DNA of 64,000 bases from Cryobacterium mannosilyticum (lineage in GTDB: Bacteria > Actinomycetota > Actinomycetes > Actinomycetales > Microbacteriaceae), in NCBI RefSeq assembly GCF_004402705.1, contig NZ_SOFM01000021.1:69378-133377 (forward strand), in the 5' to 3' direction. Numbering within the stretch: position 1 is the stretch's first letter; every line of letters begins with the position of its first letter. Below are positions 47,795 to 56,808 of this stretch, one piece after another. The position numbers were made by a program, and so were the translations under genes. Below the pieces are notes generated by a model, which had not been told where the DNA came from, searched no databases, and worked only from the letters and a program-made list of their open reading frames with translations.

Positions 47795-48589
47795 ATGCCG
47801 GTGACTTTTTCCATTGCCTTCGTCGCCGGTGTGACCCCCACCAAGTGGACTCGCATCTGGGCCGAACGCCGACCCGACCAGCCACTCGAGGTCTTCCGCA
47901 CCGAACCCGGGGAGCAGGACCAGGTGCTCCGCGACGGTCGCGCCCAGGTCAGCCTGGTGCGGCTGCCCATCGACGAGACCGACCTGAGCCTGATCGCCCT
48001 GTACCGCGAGATCCCCGTCGTCGTCGCGGCGAAGGACCACTTCATCGCCGACCAGGACAGCGTTCTCGTCGCCGACCTGGCCGACGAGCATCTCCTGCAG
48101 GACCCCGACGTCGTGCCGGAGTGGCGTGCGGTGGCGACCGAGGTGCGCGACGGCACGCGCCGTGCGCTGCCGAAGATGCGCGACCTCGACGAGGCGATGG
48201 AACAGGTCGCGGCGGGGGTGGGCATCCTGATCGTCCCCCATTCGATCGCCCGGTTGCACGGCCGAAAGGATGTCGTGTCCCGGCCGGTTGAGGACGTGGC
48301 GGAAAGCCAGGTGTCCCTGGCCTGGCTCTCGAGCGAGACGACCGAGGACGTCGAGGAGTTCATCGGCATCGTGCGCGGGCGCACGAAGGACAGCTCGCGG
48401 ATCGACTCCCTGCCGGCCGAGCGGGTCAAGAAGGAGAAGAAGACCGACAAGGCGAAGGCCGCCGCGAAGGCGGTGCGCGTCGCCGCCGCGAAGGCGAAGC
48501 CGGCCGTGTCCCGGAAGGCCCCGAGCGCGCCCGGCCGCACCCGCCCCACCGCCAGCCCGAAGAAGGGCAAGCGCCGCGGCTCCCGCTAG
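47795..48589 (+). CDS. LysR-type effector-binding domain protein without a DNA-binding domain
   Basis: A 264-residue protein. About residues 1-190 follow a LysR substrate-binding (periplasmic-binding-like) fold: TFSIAFVAGVTPTKWTRIWAE, LSLIALYREIPVVVAAKDHF and MEQVAAGVGILIVPHSIARL. The usual N-terminal winged helix is absent. The tail from about 200 is very basic (Lys/Ala/Arg repeats) and could bind nucleic acid. The ATG at 47795 directly abuts AGAGAGG. A GTG at 47801 has better spacing from that ribosome site and may be the real start. It is probably a functional partner of the divergent DUF5997 gene. Confidence 0.8.
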   Translation: MPVTFSIAFVAGVTPTKWTRIWAERRPDQPLEVFRTEPGEQDQVLRDGRAQVSLVRLPIDETDLSLIALYREIPVVVAAKDHFIADQDSVLVADLADEHLLQDPDVVPEWRAVATEVRDGTRRALPKMRDLDEAMEQVAAGVGILIVPHSIARLHGRKDVVSRPVEDVAESQVSLAWLSSETTEDVEEFIGIVRGRTKDSSRIDSLPAERVKKEKKTDKAKAAAKAVRVAAAKAKPAVSRKAPSAPGRTRPTASPKKGKRRGSR

Positions 48590-48736
48590 CCGGAGGGCCG
48601 AAGGGCCGGGCGCCGACAGACGCTGCGAACCAGCCTGCGGAACCGCGGCGACTCGCACTCTTCGGTTAGCTGATATAAGCTCAACGGGCTCCACGATTTA
48701 CCGGCTGGAGGTTCATTTCGGTCTCGAGGAGTTCCA

Positions 48737-49972
48737 GTGGGGGAAGTCATCCGCTGGGTGATGGCACCCGTCATGCGCGCGTGGATCGCCGCCAGGACGC
48801 GCGAATACGACACCCTGCCACGACCGCGGGATGCCCCGCAGGCCCACGCCGCCGGCATCAACAGCGATCGGATCCTGCTCTTCGGCAGCGGGCCTGCGGT
48901 CGGCTGGGGTGTTCTCAGCCACGACCTCGCCCTCCCGGGTTCGCTCGCGCGGGCACTGTCGGCGCGCACGGGGCGCGGCACCGACGTCGACGCCGTCCCG
49001 AGTCCGGCAGTCACGATCAGGTCCGCCCGCGCCGAACTCGCCGGGCTGAAGCTGTGGCGTTACGACGCGATCGTGCTCAGCGTCGGCACGACCGACGCCG
49101 TCGGGCTGATGCCGCCCCGGGTCTGGCGGCGTGAACTCCAGGCGATCCTGGACCAGCTCAGTCGCAGCACCTCCCGGACCACCCGCATCTTCGTGCTCGG
49201 CGTGCAGCCGATCCGGTCGATCGCGGCCTACGACTCGGCCCTGGGCACCCTCGGTGCCACCCACGCCCGGAGCCTCAACGAGCTGACCGGCACCGTCTGC
49301 AGTTCTCATCCGGATGCCTGCTTCGTCGCCATGGCGGCCGGCCTGGCCCGCACCTCCGGCCGCATCCGCACGGCGGCGGACTACGTCGCCTGGGCCGAGA
49401 ACCTCGCCGACTCGATGAAGGGCCCGCTCGACGCGGAGCATCACGACGAGGCCCAGTCCTCCGAGAGCGACCACGACGGTTCGCCGACCGGCCACCCCGA
49501 GTGGCTCGGTCCCGACGCGGCGCGCGCCGTCGCCGCCCTCGGCCTCCTCGACACCGACCCGGAGGAGCGTTTCGACCGGATCGTGGCGGTGGCGCGGCGC
49601 TCCTACGGCACCCGTTCGGCCGCGTTCACCTTCGTCGACGGGGACCGGCTGTGGGACAAGTCCAACCTGGGCGAGGCACCCCGGGTGTATCCGCTCGCCG
49701 GCTCGGTCACCGCCATCGCGGTCCGCTCCCCCGGCGCGCTGGTCATTCCGGACACGCTGCTCGACCCGCGCACCCGCGAGCATCCCCTCGTGGTTTGCAA
49801 GCCGCACACCCGCTTCTACGCCGGCTTCCCGGTGGAGGCGGAATCCGGTGAGCGGATCGGCGTGCTCAGCGTGTTCGACCCCTCACCTCGGTCGCCCGAC
49901 GAGATCGACACGGTGCTGTTGCGCGAACTCGCCCTGCTGATCCAGGCTGAGCTGCGCCGGCGCCCCGAGTAG
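48737..49972 (+). CDS. SGNH-hydrolase-like and GAF domain fusion protein
   Basis: A 411-residue protein. The first about 215 residues look like an SGNH hydrolase: RILLFGSGPAVGWG (block I-like Ser), VLSVGTTDAVG (block III-like, Thr in place of the usual Asn) and a C-terminal helix. After an acidic linker (about 232-252) comes a GAF domain (about 265-400) with EERFDRIVAVARRSYGTRSAAFTFVDGDRLWDKS and RIGVLSVFDPSPR. GAF domains bind small ligands or haem. Catalytic activity is uncertain because the N-terminal motifs are only partly kept. GTG start with GAGGAG upstream. Confidence 0.7.
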   Translation: MGEVIRWVMAPVMRAWIAARTREYDTLPRPRDAPQAHAAGINSDRILLFGSGPAVGWGVLSHDLALPGSLARALSARTGRGTDVDAVPSPAVTIRSARAELAGLKLWRYDAIVLSVGTTDAVGLMPPRVWRRELQAILDQLSRSTSRTTRIFVLGVQPIRSIAAYDSALGTLGATHARSLNELTGTVCSSHPDACFVAMAAGLARTSGRIRTAADYVAWAENLADSMKGPLDAEHHDEAQSSESDHDGSPTGHPEWLGPDAARAVAALGLLDTDPEERFDRIVAVARRSYGTRSAAFTFVDGDRLWDKSNLGEAPRVYPLAGSVTAIAVRSPGALVIPDTLLDPRTREHPLVVCKPHTRFYAGFPVEAESGERIGVLSVFDPSPRSPDEIDTVLLRELALLIQAELRRRPE

Positions 49973-50002
49973 GCGGCGCCGGGCATTCCAGGCCGGTGCG
50001 GG

Positions 50003-50698
50003 TCAGAGCCGGGCGACCGGCTGCCGCAGCACCGTCTTGAGCCTGGCCGTCTCGGTCCGGCGCGGGTCGCTGAGGTACACCTCATGGTGCCGGCCGTTCA
50101 GGCGCAGCCCGTTCGCGGCGAGGAAGTCATCGTGCAGGGCGGCGAGCACCGGCGCCTCGTCATCGTAGGGCCCGAGGTGCAACAGTTGGGCGGAGAGACC
50201 CTCGTCGAGGGTCTCGGTGCGCACCCTGGCGAGGGCAGGCAGCTTCTTCTTCGCGCTGGCGGCCGCGATGACCTGGCCGATGAAGGCATCCGTCACCCAG
50301 TCGGGCTCGCTGATCAGCATGGTCCAGTGCCACTGCGATTTCGACCCCGCGGTGAAGACGGATGCGTCGTCGGCGTACCACAGGCCCTCCAGCGGAGCGA
50401 CGACCGCGTCACGGCCGAGCTCGCGCTTGGCCTGGAACTTGATGCCGTAGGCCACCGCGTAGAGGGCCTCGACGGCCTCCGCGTAGGCGGGCGCCGTGTT
50501 CGGGTCGCCGCTCCCGTCGACGGCGATGAACCGTAGCGCGGGGACCTCGACGAGTTCCCAGTCCCGGTTCGCGGGCGCGTAGAAGGGTTTGAGCGCCTTC
50601 TTCACGTCCCACGGGCCGGCGCCCGCCGGCGCGGTGTTCCGCGGCGCCCGGAGCTTGCCGGTGCGCCGGTCGGTTCTGAACGGCAATTCGGCGCTCAT
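50003..50698 (-). CDS. GyrI-like small-molecule-binding domain protein
   Basis: A 231-residue protein. WDVKKALKPFYAPANRDWELVEVPALRFIAVDGSGDPN, YAVAYGIKFQAKRE, WHWTMLISEPDWV and LLHLGPYDDEAPVLAALHDDF match stand-alone GyrI-like proteins, which have the ligand-binding fold of MerR/AraC-type drug sensors without a DNA-binding part. It follows the VOC gene with a 4-bp ATGA overlap and lies in the ABC exporter cluster, so a role in drug or metabolite binding or hydrolysis is plausible. Confidence 0.8.
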   Translation of the reverse strand: MSAELPFRTDRRTGKLRAPRNTAPAGAGPWDVKKALKPFYAPANRDWELVEVPALRFIAVDGSGDPNTAPAYAEAVEALYAVAYGIKFQAKRELGRDAVVAPLEGLWYADDASVFTAGSKSQWHWTMLISEPDWVTDAFIGQVIAAASAKKKLPALARVRTETLDEGLSAQLLHLGPYDDEAPVLAALHDDFLAANGLRLNGRHHEVYLSDPRRTETARLKTVLRQPVARL

Positions 50699-51138
50699 TC
50701 CGGAGCTCCGTCGTCCTGGAGCACGTCGTTCTGGAGCACGTCGTTCTGAAGTACCGAGAGGATGTTGCCGGCCGGGTCGGTGAACCAGGCGATCTGCGGT
50801 CCGCGCGGGTCCCTGGCGATGCCCTTCTCGTCCTGGGGAGACCCCGGGTAGCGTTCGAAGCTCACCCCGCGGGCGAGGAGGGCGTCGACGGCAGCGTCGA
50901 TGTCGCCGACGGCGAAGTTGAGGATGGTGAACACGGCCGGCACATGGTCGGGCTTGGGGTAGACCATCACCTCGGCGCCGCCGGGCAGCTCCAGCCGCAG
51001 CAGGCCCATCCCGCCGTCCCGCACGGTGAGGCCGAGGGTGTCGGCGTAGAAGGCGCGGGCCGTGTCGATGTCGGGCACGGCGAAACCGCTGAAGGCGGCG
51101 AGGATGCCGAGGCCCGGTGCGGTCTGTGGCTCTGTCAT
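50695..51138 (-). CDS. VOC family protein with a duplicated C-terminal tail
   Basis: A 147-residue VOC module: LAAFSGFAVPDIDTARAFYADTLGL at the start and AWFTDPAGNILSVLQ at the end. After the fold ends, a 15-bp DNA unit repeated at 50716-50730 and 50731-50745 produces the tail LQNDVLQNDVLQDD. The ATG at 51138 is used because GGAGA lies 6 bp upstream. An in-frame ATG at 51150 would overlap it. It is coupled to the GyrI-like gene. Both could sequester or inactivate substrates of the neighbouring exporter. Confidence 0.78.
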   Translation of the reverse strand: MTEPQTAPGLGILAAFSGFAVPDIDTARAFYADTLGLTVRDGGMGLLRLELPGGAEVMVYPKPDHVPAVFTILNFAVGDIDAAVDALLARGVSFERYPGSPQDEKGIARDPRGPQIAWFTDPAGNILSVLQNDVLQNDVLQDDGAPE

Positions 51139-51236
51139 GTCGGTCTCCATGGGTCGGTGGGATCTGGGTCGGTGTGATCTGGGCCAGTCGGGATCTGGGT
51201 CGGTCGGGGTCTGAGCCGTCTGAGCCGGGCCGCCGG

Positions 51237-52060
51237 TCACCGGGAGCTGATCGAGGCGAACTTGCGGATGCACAGCGGCACGAACACCAGCAGCATGACA
51301 CTGATCCCGATCAGCACGGTCGCGATCGGGTTCTGCATCGTCCAGATGTCGGGCACCGGCGCGGTGCCCTCGTTGCCGAACAGCTGCCGGGCGGCCTGCA
51401 CGAGCGAGGAGACGGGGTTCCACTCCGCGAAGATCCGCAGCGGGGTCGGCAGGGTGTCGCTCGGCACGAAGGCGTTCGAGACGAAGGTCAGCGGAAAGAG
51501 GATCAGGAACGAGGCGTTGTTGATGACCTCCGGGCTCTTCACGCTCATCCCCAGCAGCGCCATCACCCAGCTGAACGCGTAGCTGAACAACAGCAGCAGT
51601 CCGATCCCGGCCAGGAACTCGGGCGCTGAGGAGTTCACCCGCCAGCCGACCGCGAGGCCCGTGCCCATCATGATCACCATCGAGATCGTGTTGAGCACGA
51701 GGTCGCTGTTGGTACGGCCGATCAGCACGGCCGAGGAGCTCATCGGCAGACTGCGGAACCGGTCGATGATGCCCTCCTTGAGGTCCTGGGCCATCGCCGA
51801 ACCGGAAAAGGTCGAACCGAAGACCACGGTCTGGGCGAAGATGCCGGCCATCAGGAACTGCACGTAGTCGGTTCCCTGCACGGAGATGGCGCCGGCGTAG
51901 ACCTGGCTGAAGAGGAGCACGAACATGATCGGCTGGATGACGGCGAAGACGAGCATGTCGGGCGAGCGCTTGATCTTGATCAGGTTGCGCTTGGTCACCG
52001 TCCAGCCGTCGGAGTACCACATCGACAGCGGGTTCCAGGTGGGGAGGGTCGCGGCGACGC

Positions 52061-52064
<4 letters not shown>
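51237..52064 (-). CDS. ABC-2 type permease (DrrB-like exporter)
   Basis: A 275-residue membrane protein with six hydrophobic segments. The MLVFAVIQPIMFVLLFSQV start and the FRSLPMSSSAVLIGRT cytoplasmic motif are typical of ABC-2 permeases that export daunorubicin-like drugs. The ATG overlaps the ATPase stop by 4 bp. It should dimerise and work with the adjacent ATPase. The substrate is unknown. Confidence 0.93.
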
Positions 52065-53056
<992 letters not shown>

Positions 53057-53085
53057 GAGAGTGTGCCTGCCTGCCCTACTGCGCT

Positions 53086-53106
53086 AATGTAGACGTCGTA
53101 CACATT
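53086..53106. promoter_or_regulatory. 21-bp palindromic operator between ABC exporter and TetR gene
   Basis: AATGT (53086-53090) and ACATT (53102-53106) are the outer ends of a near-palindrome with ACG/CGT-rich inner parts. The minus-strand word TACATT overlaps it as a possible -10 of the exporter. Size, symmetry and position between divergent genes fit a TetR operator. Confidence 0.65.
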
Positions 53107-53137
53107 GTCTTAACCATCGTAACGAGGCAACGGGGCT

Positions 53138-53794
53138 GTGACAACCATCGGCATTCCACCGGGCGCGAACAACGGCGGCCGGGACACCTACCGGCATGGC
53201 GACCTCAGCCGCGCCCTCGTCGAGGCCGGCGTCGAACTCGCCCGTGCGGGAGGTCCGGCCGCGGTGGCGCTGCGAGCGGCCACCCGTCGCGCCGGCGTCT
53301 CCCCGAATGCCGCCTACCGGCACTTCGCCGACCGCAGGGCCCTGGTCGAAGCGGTGTGTTCGGCCAGCCAGGGGCGGGTGGCGGAGGCGATCGAGGCCGA
53401 ACAGGCCCTGGTAGCGGATGCGACGGATCCGCTCGCCGCTGCCCGGTTGCGATTCCGCGCGGTCGGCACCGGCTACCTGCACTTCGCCCTCGCCGAGCCC
53501 GGGCTGTTCCAGACCGCGTTCACCGCCTCGACCGACCTGGAGAGCGCGACCAGCGGGTCACGGGCCGGCACCTCCGGCCGCACCCCGTTCCAGCTGCTCA
53601 CCGATGCCCTCGACCGGCTCGTCGCCGTGGGTGCCCTCCCGGCGGAGCGTCGGCCGGGAGCCGAGTTCCTGGCCTGGTCGGCCGTGCACGGGCTGGCGAT
53701 GCTGCTGCTCACCGGTCCGCTCCGCGCCCTCGGACCGGAGCAGGCCGAGGCCCTCATCCGCCGGGTCGTCGACATGGTCGAGCAGGGACTCTAG
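53138..53794 (+). CDS. TetR family transcriptional regulator
   Basis: A 218-residue regulator. The N-terminal helix-turn-helix spans RHGDLSRALVEAGVELARAGG, VALRAATRRAGVSPNAAYRHFADRRALVEAV (about 20-65). The C-terminal ligand part resembles the WHG-type tetracycline-repressor-like domain (FHFALAEPGLFQTAF-like HFALAEPGLFQTAFTAS). GTG start. It is divergent from the drug-type ABC exporter with a palindrome between them, so it most likely represses that exporter and itself. Confidence 0.93.
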   Translation: MTTIGIPPGANNGGRDTYRHGDLSRALVEAGVELARAGGPAAVALRAATRRAGVSPNAAYRHFADRRALVEAVCSASQGRVAEAIEAEQALVADATDPLAAARLRFRAVGTGYLHFALAEPGLFQTAFTASTDLESATSGSRAGTSGRTPFQLLTDALDRLVAVGALPAERRPGAEFLAWSAVHGLAMLLLTGPLRALGPEQAEALIRRVVDMVEQGL

Positions 53795-53874
53795 GCGCAC
53801 CCCATTCCGCACGCCGCGCCCGCGACCGCGGACGCGGGCTGCCGAATCCGGCGCGGACGGCACTCTCCGACGGC

Positions 53875-54696
53875 TCAGTGCAACTGCACGAGCTCGGTCA
53901 CGTCGTCCCTGGGCAGCTCGTCGGCGACGGCGGACACCTCGAGGGTGTGCAGCAGCACCCCGCCGCCGATCGTCGTGAGGAAGGCGGTGTCCGCCGCGTC
54001 CCGGCCCGTAGCGATACGCACGAGCGTCTGCCGGGGCGCGAGCGTGGTCGCATCGACCACGTGCCAGGCGCCGTCCACGAAGGCCTCCGCCACGGCGTGG
54101 AAGTCCATCGGCGACAGGCCGGGGGCGTAGACGGACACGATCCGCGCCGGCACGTCCCTGGCACGCAGCAGGGCGATCACGAGGTGGGCGTAGTCGCGGC
54201 AGACGCCCTGCCGGGCGAGGAGGGTGCGCACGGCACCGTCGGTGGGCAGGCTCGCCCCGGGCACGTAGGCCAGCCGGCTGCCGACCCAGGAACTCACCCC
54301 GGCCAGCAGGTCCAGCCCGGCCAGGCCCGAGAACTCGGCCTGCGCGGTCGGCCCGAGCCGGTCGGACTCGCAGTAACGGCTGGGGCGCAGGTACCGGATC
54401 AGGTCGACCTCGCTCACGCTCGCCGGAGCAGCCTGCCCGGTCACCTCGACGTGGTACTCCACGTCGACCGGGCCGGCCTGGACATCCGCCAGATGCAGCC
54501 TGGTGCCGTGCTGGTCGAAGATCTCACGCACCGCCACGGGGACCCCGGCCTGGCCGACCGAGAGGCGCTCCACCGCGGTGAAGCCGGGCACGGCCACCCC
54601 GGATCCGCCCGCGTCGGCGGCCACGGCCACCGACACGACCAGACGCGCCGGCGCCAGGGCTTCGAGGGTCAGGTGCGCGGAGGCGGTGCGTTTCAT
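53875..54696 (-). CDS. Transglutaminase-like domain protein
   Basis: A 273-residue protein. The N-terminal beta region precedes a transglutaminase core with GVCRDYAHLVIALLRARDVPARIVS (catalytic Cys), DFHAVAEAFVDGAWHVVDAT (His and Asp). The family includes proteases and peptide transglutaminases in bacteria. A much longer upstream frame reaches 55179 but overlaps the divergent flavin-family gene and lacks a ribosome site, so the ATG at 54696 is used. The neighbours give no further clue. Confidence 0.85.
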   Translation of the reverse strand: MKRTASAHLTLEALAPARLVVSVAVAADAGGSGVAVPGFTAVERLSVGQAGVPVAVREIFDQHGTRLHLADVQAGPVDVEYHVEVTGQAAPASVSEVDLIRYLRPSRYCESDRLGPTAQAEFSGLAGLDLLAGVSSWVGSRLAYVPGASLPTDGAVRTLLARQGVCRDYAHLVIALLRARDVPARIVSVYAPGLSPMDFHAVAEAFVDGAWHVVDATTLAPRQTLVRIATGRDAADTAFLTTIGGGVLLHTLEVSAVADELPRDDVTELVQLH

Positions 54697-54756
54697 CCCC
54701 CGATGATACGCGGCGGCCGGGGACCAAAGGCACTGGTGCCCCGACCGCAACCGGGT

Positions 54757-54762
54757 GACAAT
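54757..54762 (+). promoter_or_regulatory. Possible -10 for a leaderless flavin-family gene
   Basis: GACAAT ends 6 bp before the ATG at 54769, and no ribosome site is present. This is weaker than the TAGTCT and TACAGT cases. Confidence 0.35.
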
Positions 54763-54768
54763 TGCGGC

Positions 54769-55242
54769 ATGCTCGGCGCATTGAACGACCAACAGATCGA
54801 CAACGTGCTGCACGCCGCCGTGATCGGCCGGATCGGCTGCCACGTCGACGACCGCACCTACATCGTTCCGATCACCTACGCCTACTCCGACGGCAGCGTC
54901 TACGGGCACAGCGCCACAGGCCGGAAGGTGCGGATGATGCGCACCAATCCTGCGGTGTGCTTCGAGGTCGAACACGTCGACGACCTGGCGAATCGGCAGA
55001 GTGTGATCGCCTGGGGAACCTTCGAGGAGCTGCACGGCGATGAGGCGGAGGCCGGGATGCGTGCCCTCGCCACGCGACTGTCGCCGTTGCTGACCAGCAC
55101 GACCGCGCAGCCTCACCTCGGACCGGACGGGACTCCGCTGGCCTCGCCCCACGCCCACGACTCCGGCACCGCGGTGCACGAGAAGCCGGTGCTCTATCGC
55201 ATTCGGCTCGCCGAGAAGACCGGCCGGTTCGAGAAACGGTAA
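54769..55242 (+). CDS. Pyridoxamine 5'-phosphate oxidase-like flavin-binding protein
   Basis: A 157-residue split-barrel protein. VIGRIGCHVDDRTYIVPITYAYSDGSVYGHS, TGRKVRMMRTNPAVCFEVE and VIAWGTFEELHGDEA are typical of the FMN-binding NimA/PNPOx-like group. Homologues bind FMN, haem or F420. The exact cofactor is not determined. A -10-like GACAAT sits 6 bp upstream. Confidence 0.87.
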   Translation: MLGALNDQQIDNVLHAAVIGRIGCHVDDRTYIVPITYAYSDGSVYGHSATGRKVRMMRTNPAVCFEVEHVDDLANRQSVIAWGTFEELHGDEAEAGMRALATRLSPLLTSTTAQPHLGPDGTPLASPHAHDSGTAVHEKPVLYRIRLAEKTGRFEKR

Positions 55243-55284
55243 CGCCGGGCAGCACGGGCCTGACGTCTGGCGGCAGAATGTCGC

Positions 55285-55698
55285 CTAGTGCAGGCTCAGC
55301 GGCGGCCGGACCAGCCCGTCGACGTGGGTGCCGGCCGGGTCCGTGTCCACGGCCACGATCCGGTTGCGCCCGTCGACGTGGACCACGGTCGGCGTGTACG
55401 CCCTGGCTTCCTCGGTGCTCATCTGGGCGTAGGAGATGATGATGACAAGGTCACCCTCGAGTGCCAGCCGGGCGGCGGCGCCGTTGACGCCGACCACCCC
55501 GCTTCCCCGCTCCCCTGCGATCAGGTAGGTCTCGAACCGGCTCCCGTTGTTCACGTTGACGATGCTCGCCAGCTCGCCGGGAAGCAGGTCGGCCGCGTCC
55601 AGCAGGTCCAGGTCCACCGTCAGCGAGCCGACGTAGTGCAGGTCGGATTGCGTCACGGTGGCGCGGTGGATCTTGGATTTGAACATGGTGCGTTGCAT
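55285..55698 (-). CDS. panD: Aspartate 1-decarboxylase
   Basis: A 137-residue pyruvoyl enzyme that makes beta-alanine for pantothenate and CoA. The start MQRTMFKSKIHRATVTQSDL and the self-cleavage site HYVGSLTVD (Gly-Ser, Ser about 25) match PanD, as do NVNNGSRFETYLI, NGAAARL and YAQMS. AAAGGG lies 10 bp before the ATG at 55698. A second in-frame ATG at 55686 would remove residues conserved in PanD. No panB or panC gene is near. Confidence 0.96.
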   Translation of the reverse strand: MQRTMFKSKIHRATVTQSDLHYVGSLTVDLDLLDAADLLPGELASIVNVNNGSRFETYLIAGERGSGVVGVNGAAARLALEGDLVIIISYAQMSTEEARAYTPTVVHVDGRNRIVAVDTDPAGTHVDGLVRPPLSLH

Positions 55699-55745
55699 CG
55701 GCGCGCAACCCTTTCGACAGGAGAACCGGTGGAGACCGCCGAACG

Positions 55746-56714
55746 TTACGCCGAGGCGAGGATGTCGACGACGAAGACCAGCGTGTCCGTGCCGGTGATT
55801 CCCGCGGTGGTGTTGCCGGTGGTGCCGTAGCCGAGCGCCGGCGGAATGACGATGACGACCTGGGACCCGACCGTCTGGCCGATCAGACCCTGGGCGAAGC
55901 CGGGGACGACGTTGCTCGTGGCGAATGTGGCGGGGCCACCCTTGCCCCAGCTCTGGTCGAAGACCTTGCCGCTACCCCAGATGACGCCGGTGTACTGCAC
56001 GGTCACGGTCGCGCCGTCGGCGACGAGGCCGCCGGTGCCTTTCTTGAGCACCTCGGTCTTGAGCTCGGTGGGCGCGTCTGCCTTCGGCACCGTGACGGTC
56101 GGCGTGCCGTCCTTGGCGAGCGTCACGGCCGGGAAGCCGTCCTGGGGCTTCTGGTCCTTGCCGTTCGCACGGGTCGCCACCTTGCCCTTGACATCGATGA
56201 CGAAGATGATGTTGTCGGTCGCGGCGACCTTGAGGTCGGTGTTGCCCTTGGTGCCGAAGGCATCGGCGGGCGGCACGACGACGGCGACCCGGGAGCCCAC
56301 GTTGGAGCAGGCGATGCCCTTGAGGATGCCGGGGATGATGCTGGCGGTCTCGGCTACCGTCACGGTGAGTCCGGCAGCCTTGCCGTACCCGCCGCCGTTC
56401 AGCTTCGCCCCGGTGGAGGCGTTGTAGGCCGTGTAGGCGATCTCAACGGCTTCACCGTTCTTGACGGCCGCGCCCTTGCCCTTGGTGACCACGGTGCGCT
56501 CGGTGGTCTTCGCGGTGAGCGGCGAGGTGAACTTCACGGTGGGTTCGGCGTCAGCCTTGCCGGTCACCGTGACGGCATCCGAGCTCTTGCCGGAATCGGT
56601 GCAGGTGAGCGCCGTCGCGGTCGAGGTCGAGCCGGCCGACGGGGAACCACTGCACCCGGAGAGAGCGAGAACGGCCACTGTGGCAACGGAAATGAATACG
56701 GGGAGTTTGCGCAC
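55746..56714 (-). CDS. Double-FKBP peptidyl-prolyl isomerase lipoprotein
   Basis: A 322-residue exported protein. The lipobox LALSGCSG (Cys about 22) precedes two FKBP modules. The first is degenerate: AVKNGEAVEIAYTAYN, VPPADAFGTKGN. The second is more canonical: VADGATVTVQYTGVIWGSGKVFDQSW and VIPPALGYGTTGN. Such lipoproteins help fold exported proteins at the membrane surface. The GTG at 56714 with AGAGAGA upstream is used, because a longer frame to 56765 would put the signal peptide inside the protein. Confidence 0.9.
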   Translation of the reverse strand: MRKLPVFISVATVAVLALSGCSGSPSAGSTSTATALTCTDSGKSSDAVTVTGKADAEPTVKFTSPLTAKTTERTVVTKGKGAAVKNGEAVEIAYTAYNASTGAKLNGGGYGKAAGLTVTVAETASIIPGILKGIACSNVGSRVAVVVPPADAFGTKGNTDLKVAATDNIIFVIDVKGKVATRANGKDQKPQDGFPAVTLAKDGTPTVTVPKADAPTELKTEVLKKGTGGLVADGATVTVQYTGVIWGSGKVFDQSWGKGGPATFATSNVVPGFAQGLIGQTVGSQVVIVIPPALGYGTTGNTTAGITGTDTLVFVVDILASA

Positions 56715-56808
56715 GCTGATCTCTCTGTTCGACAATGGGCCTCGAACAGTATGACCTGTCGACATCCGTGCTAGCTGTGTCCGCTGTCACCGGACTCCCG
56801 AACCGGGG

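Noticed and set aside
47795..48589. A complete LysR transcriptional regulator
   Set aside because: The frame upstream of 47795 does not encode a winged helix; it is non-coding and antisense to DUF5997.
53356..54768. A long plus-strand frame running from the TetR gene through the transglutaminase gene into the flavin-family gene
   Set aside because: The upstream part is out of frame with TetR and antisense to the transglutaminase. Only the last 157 codons, from ATG 54769, match a family.
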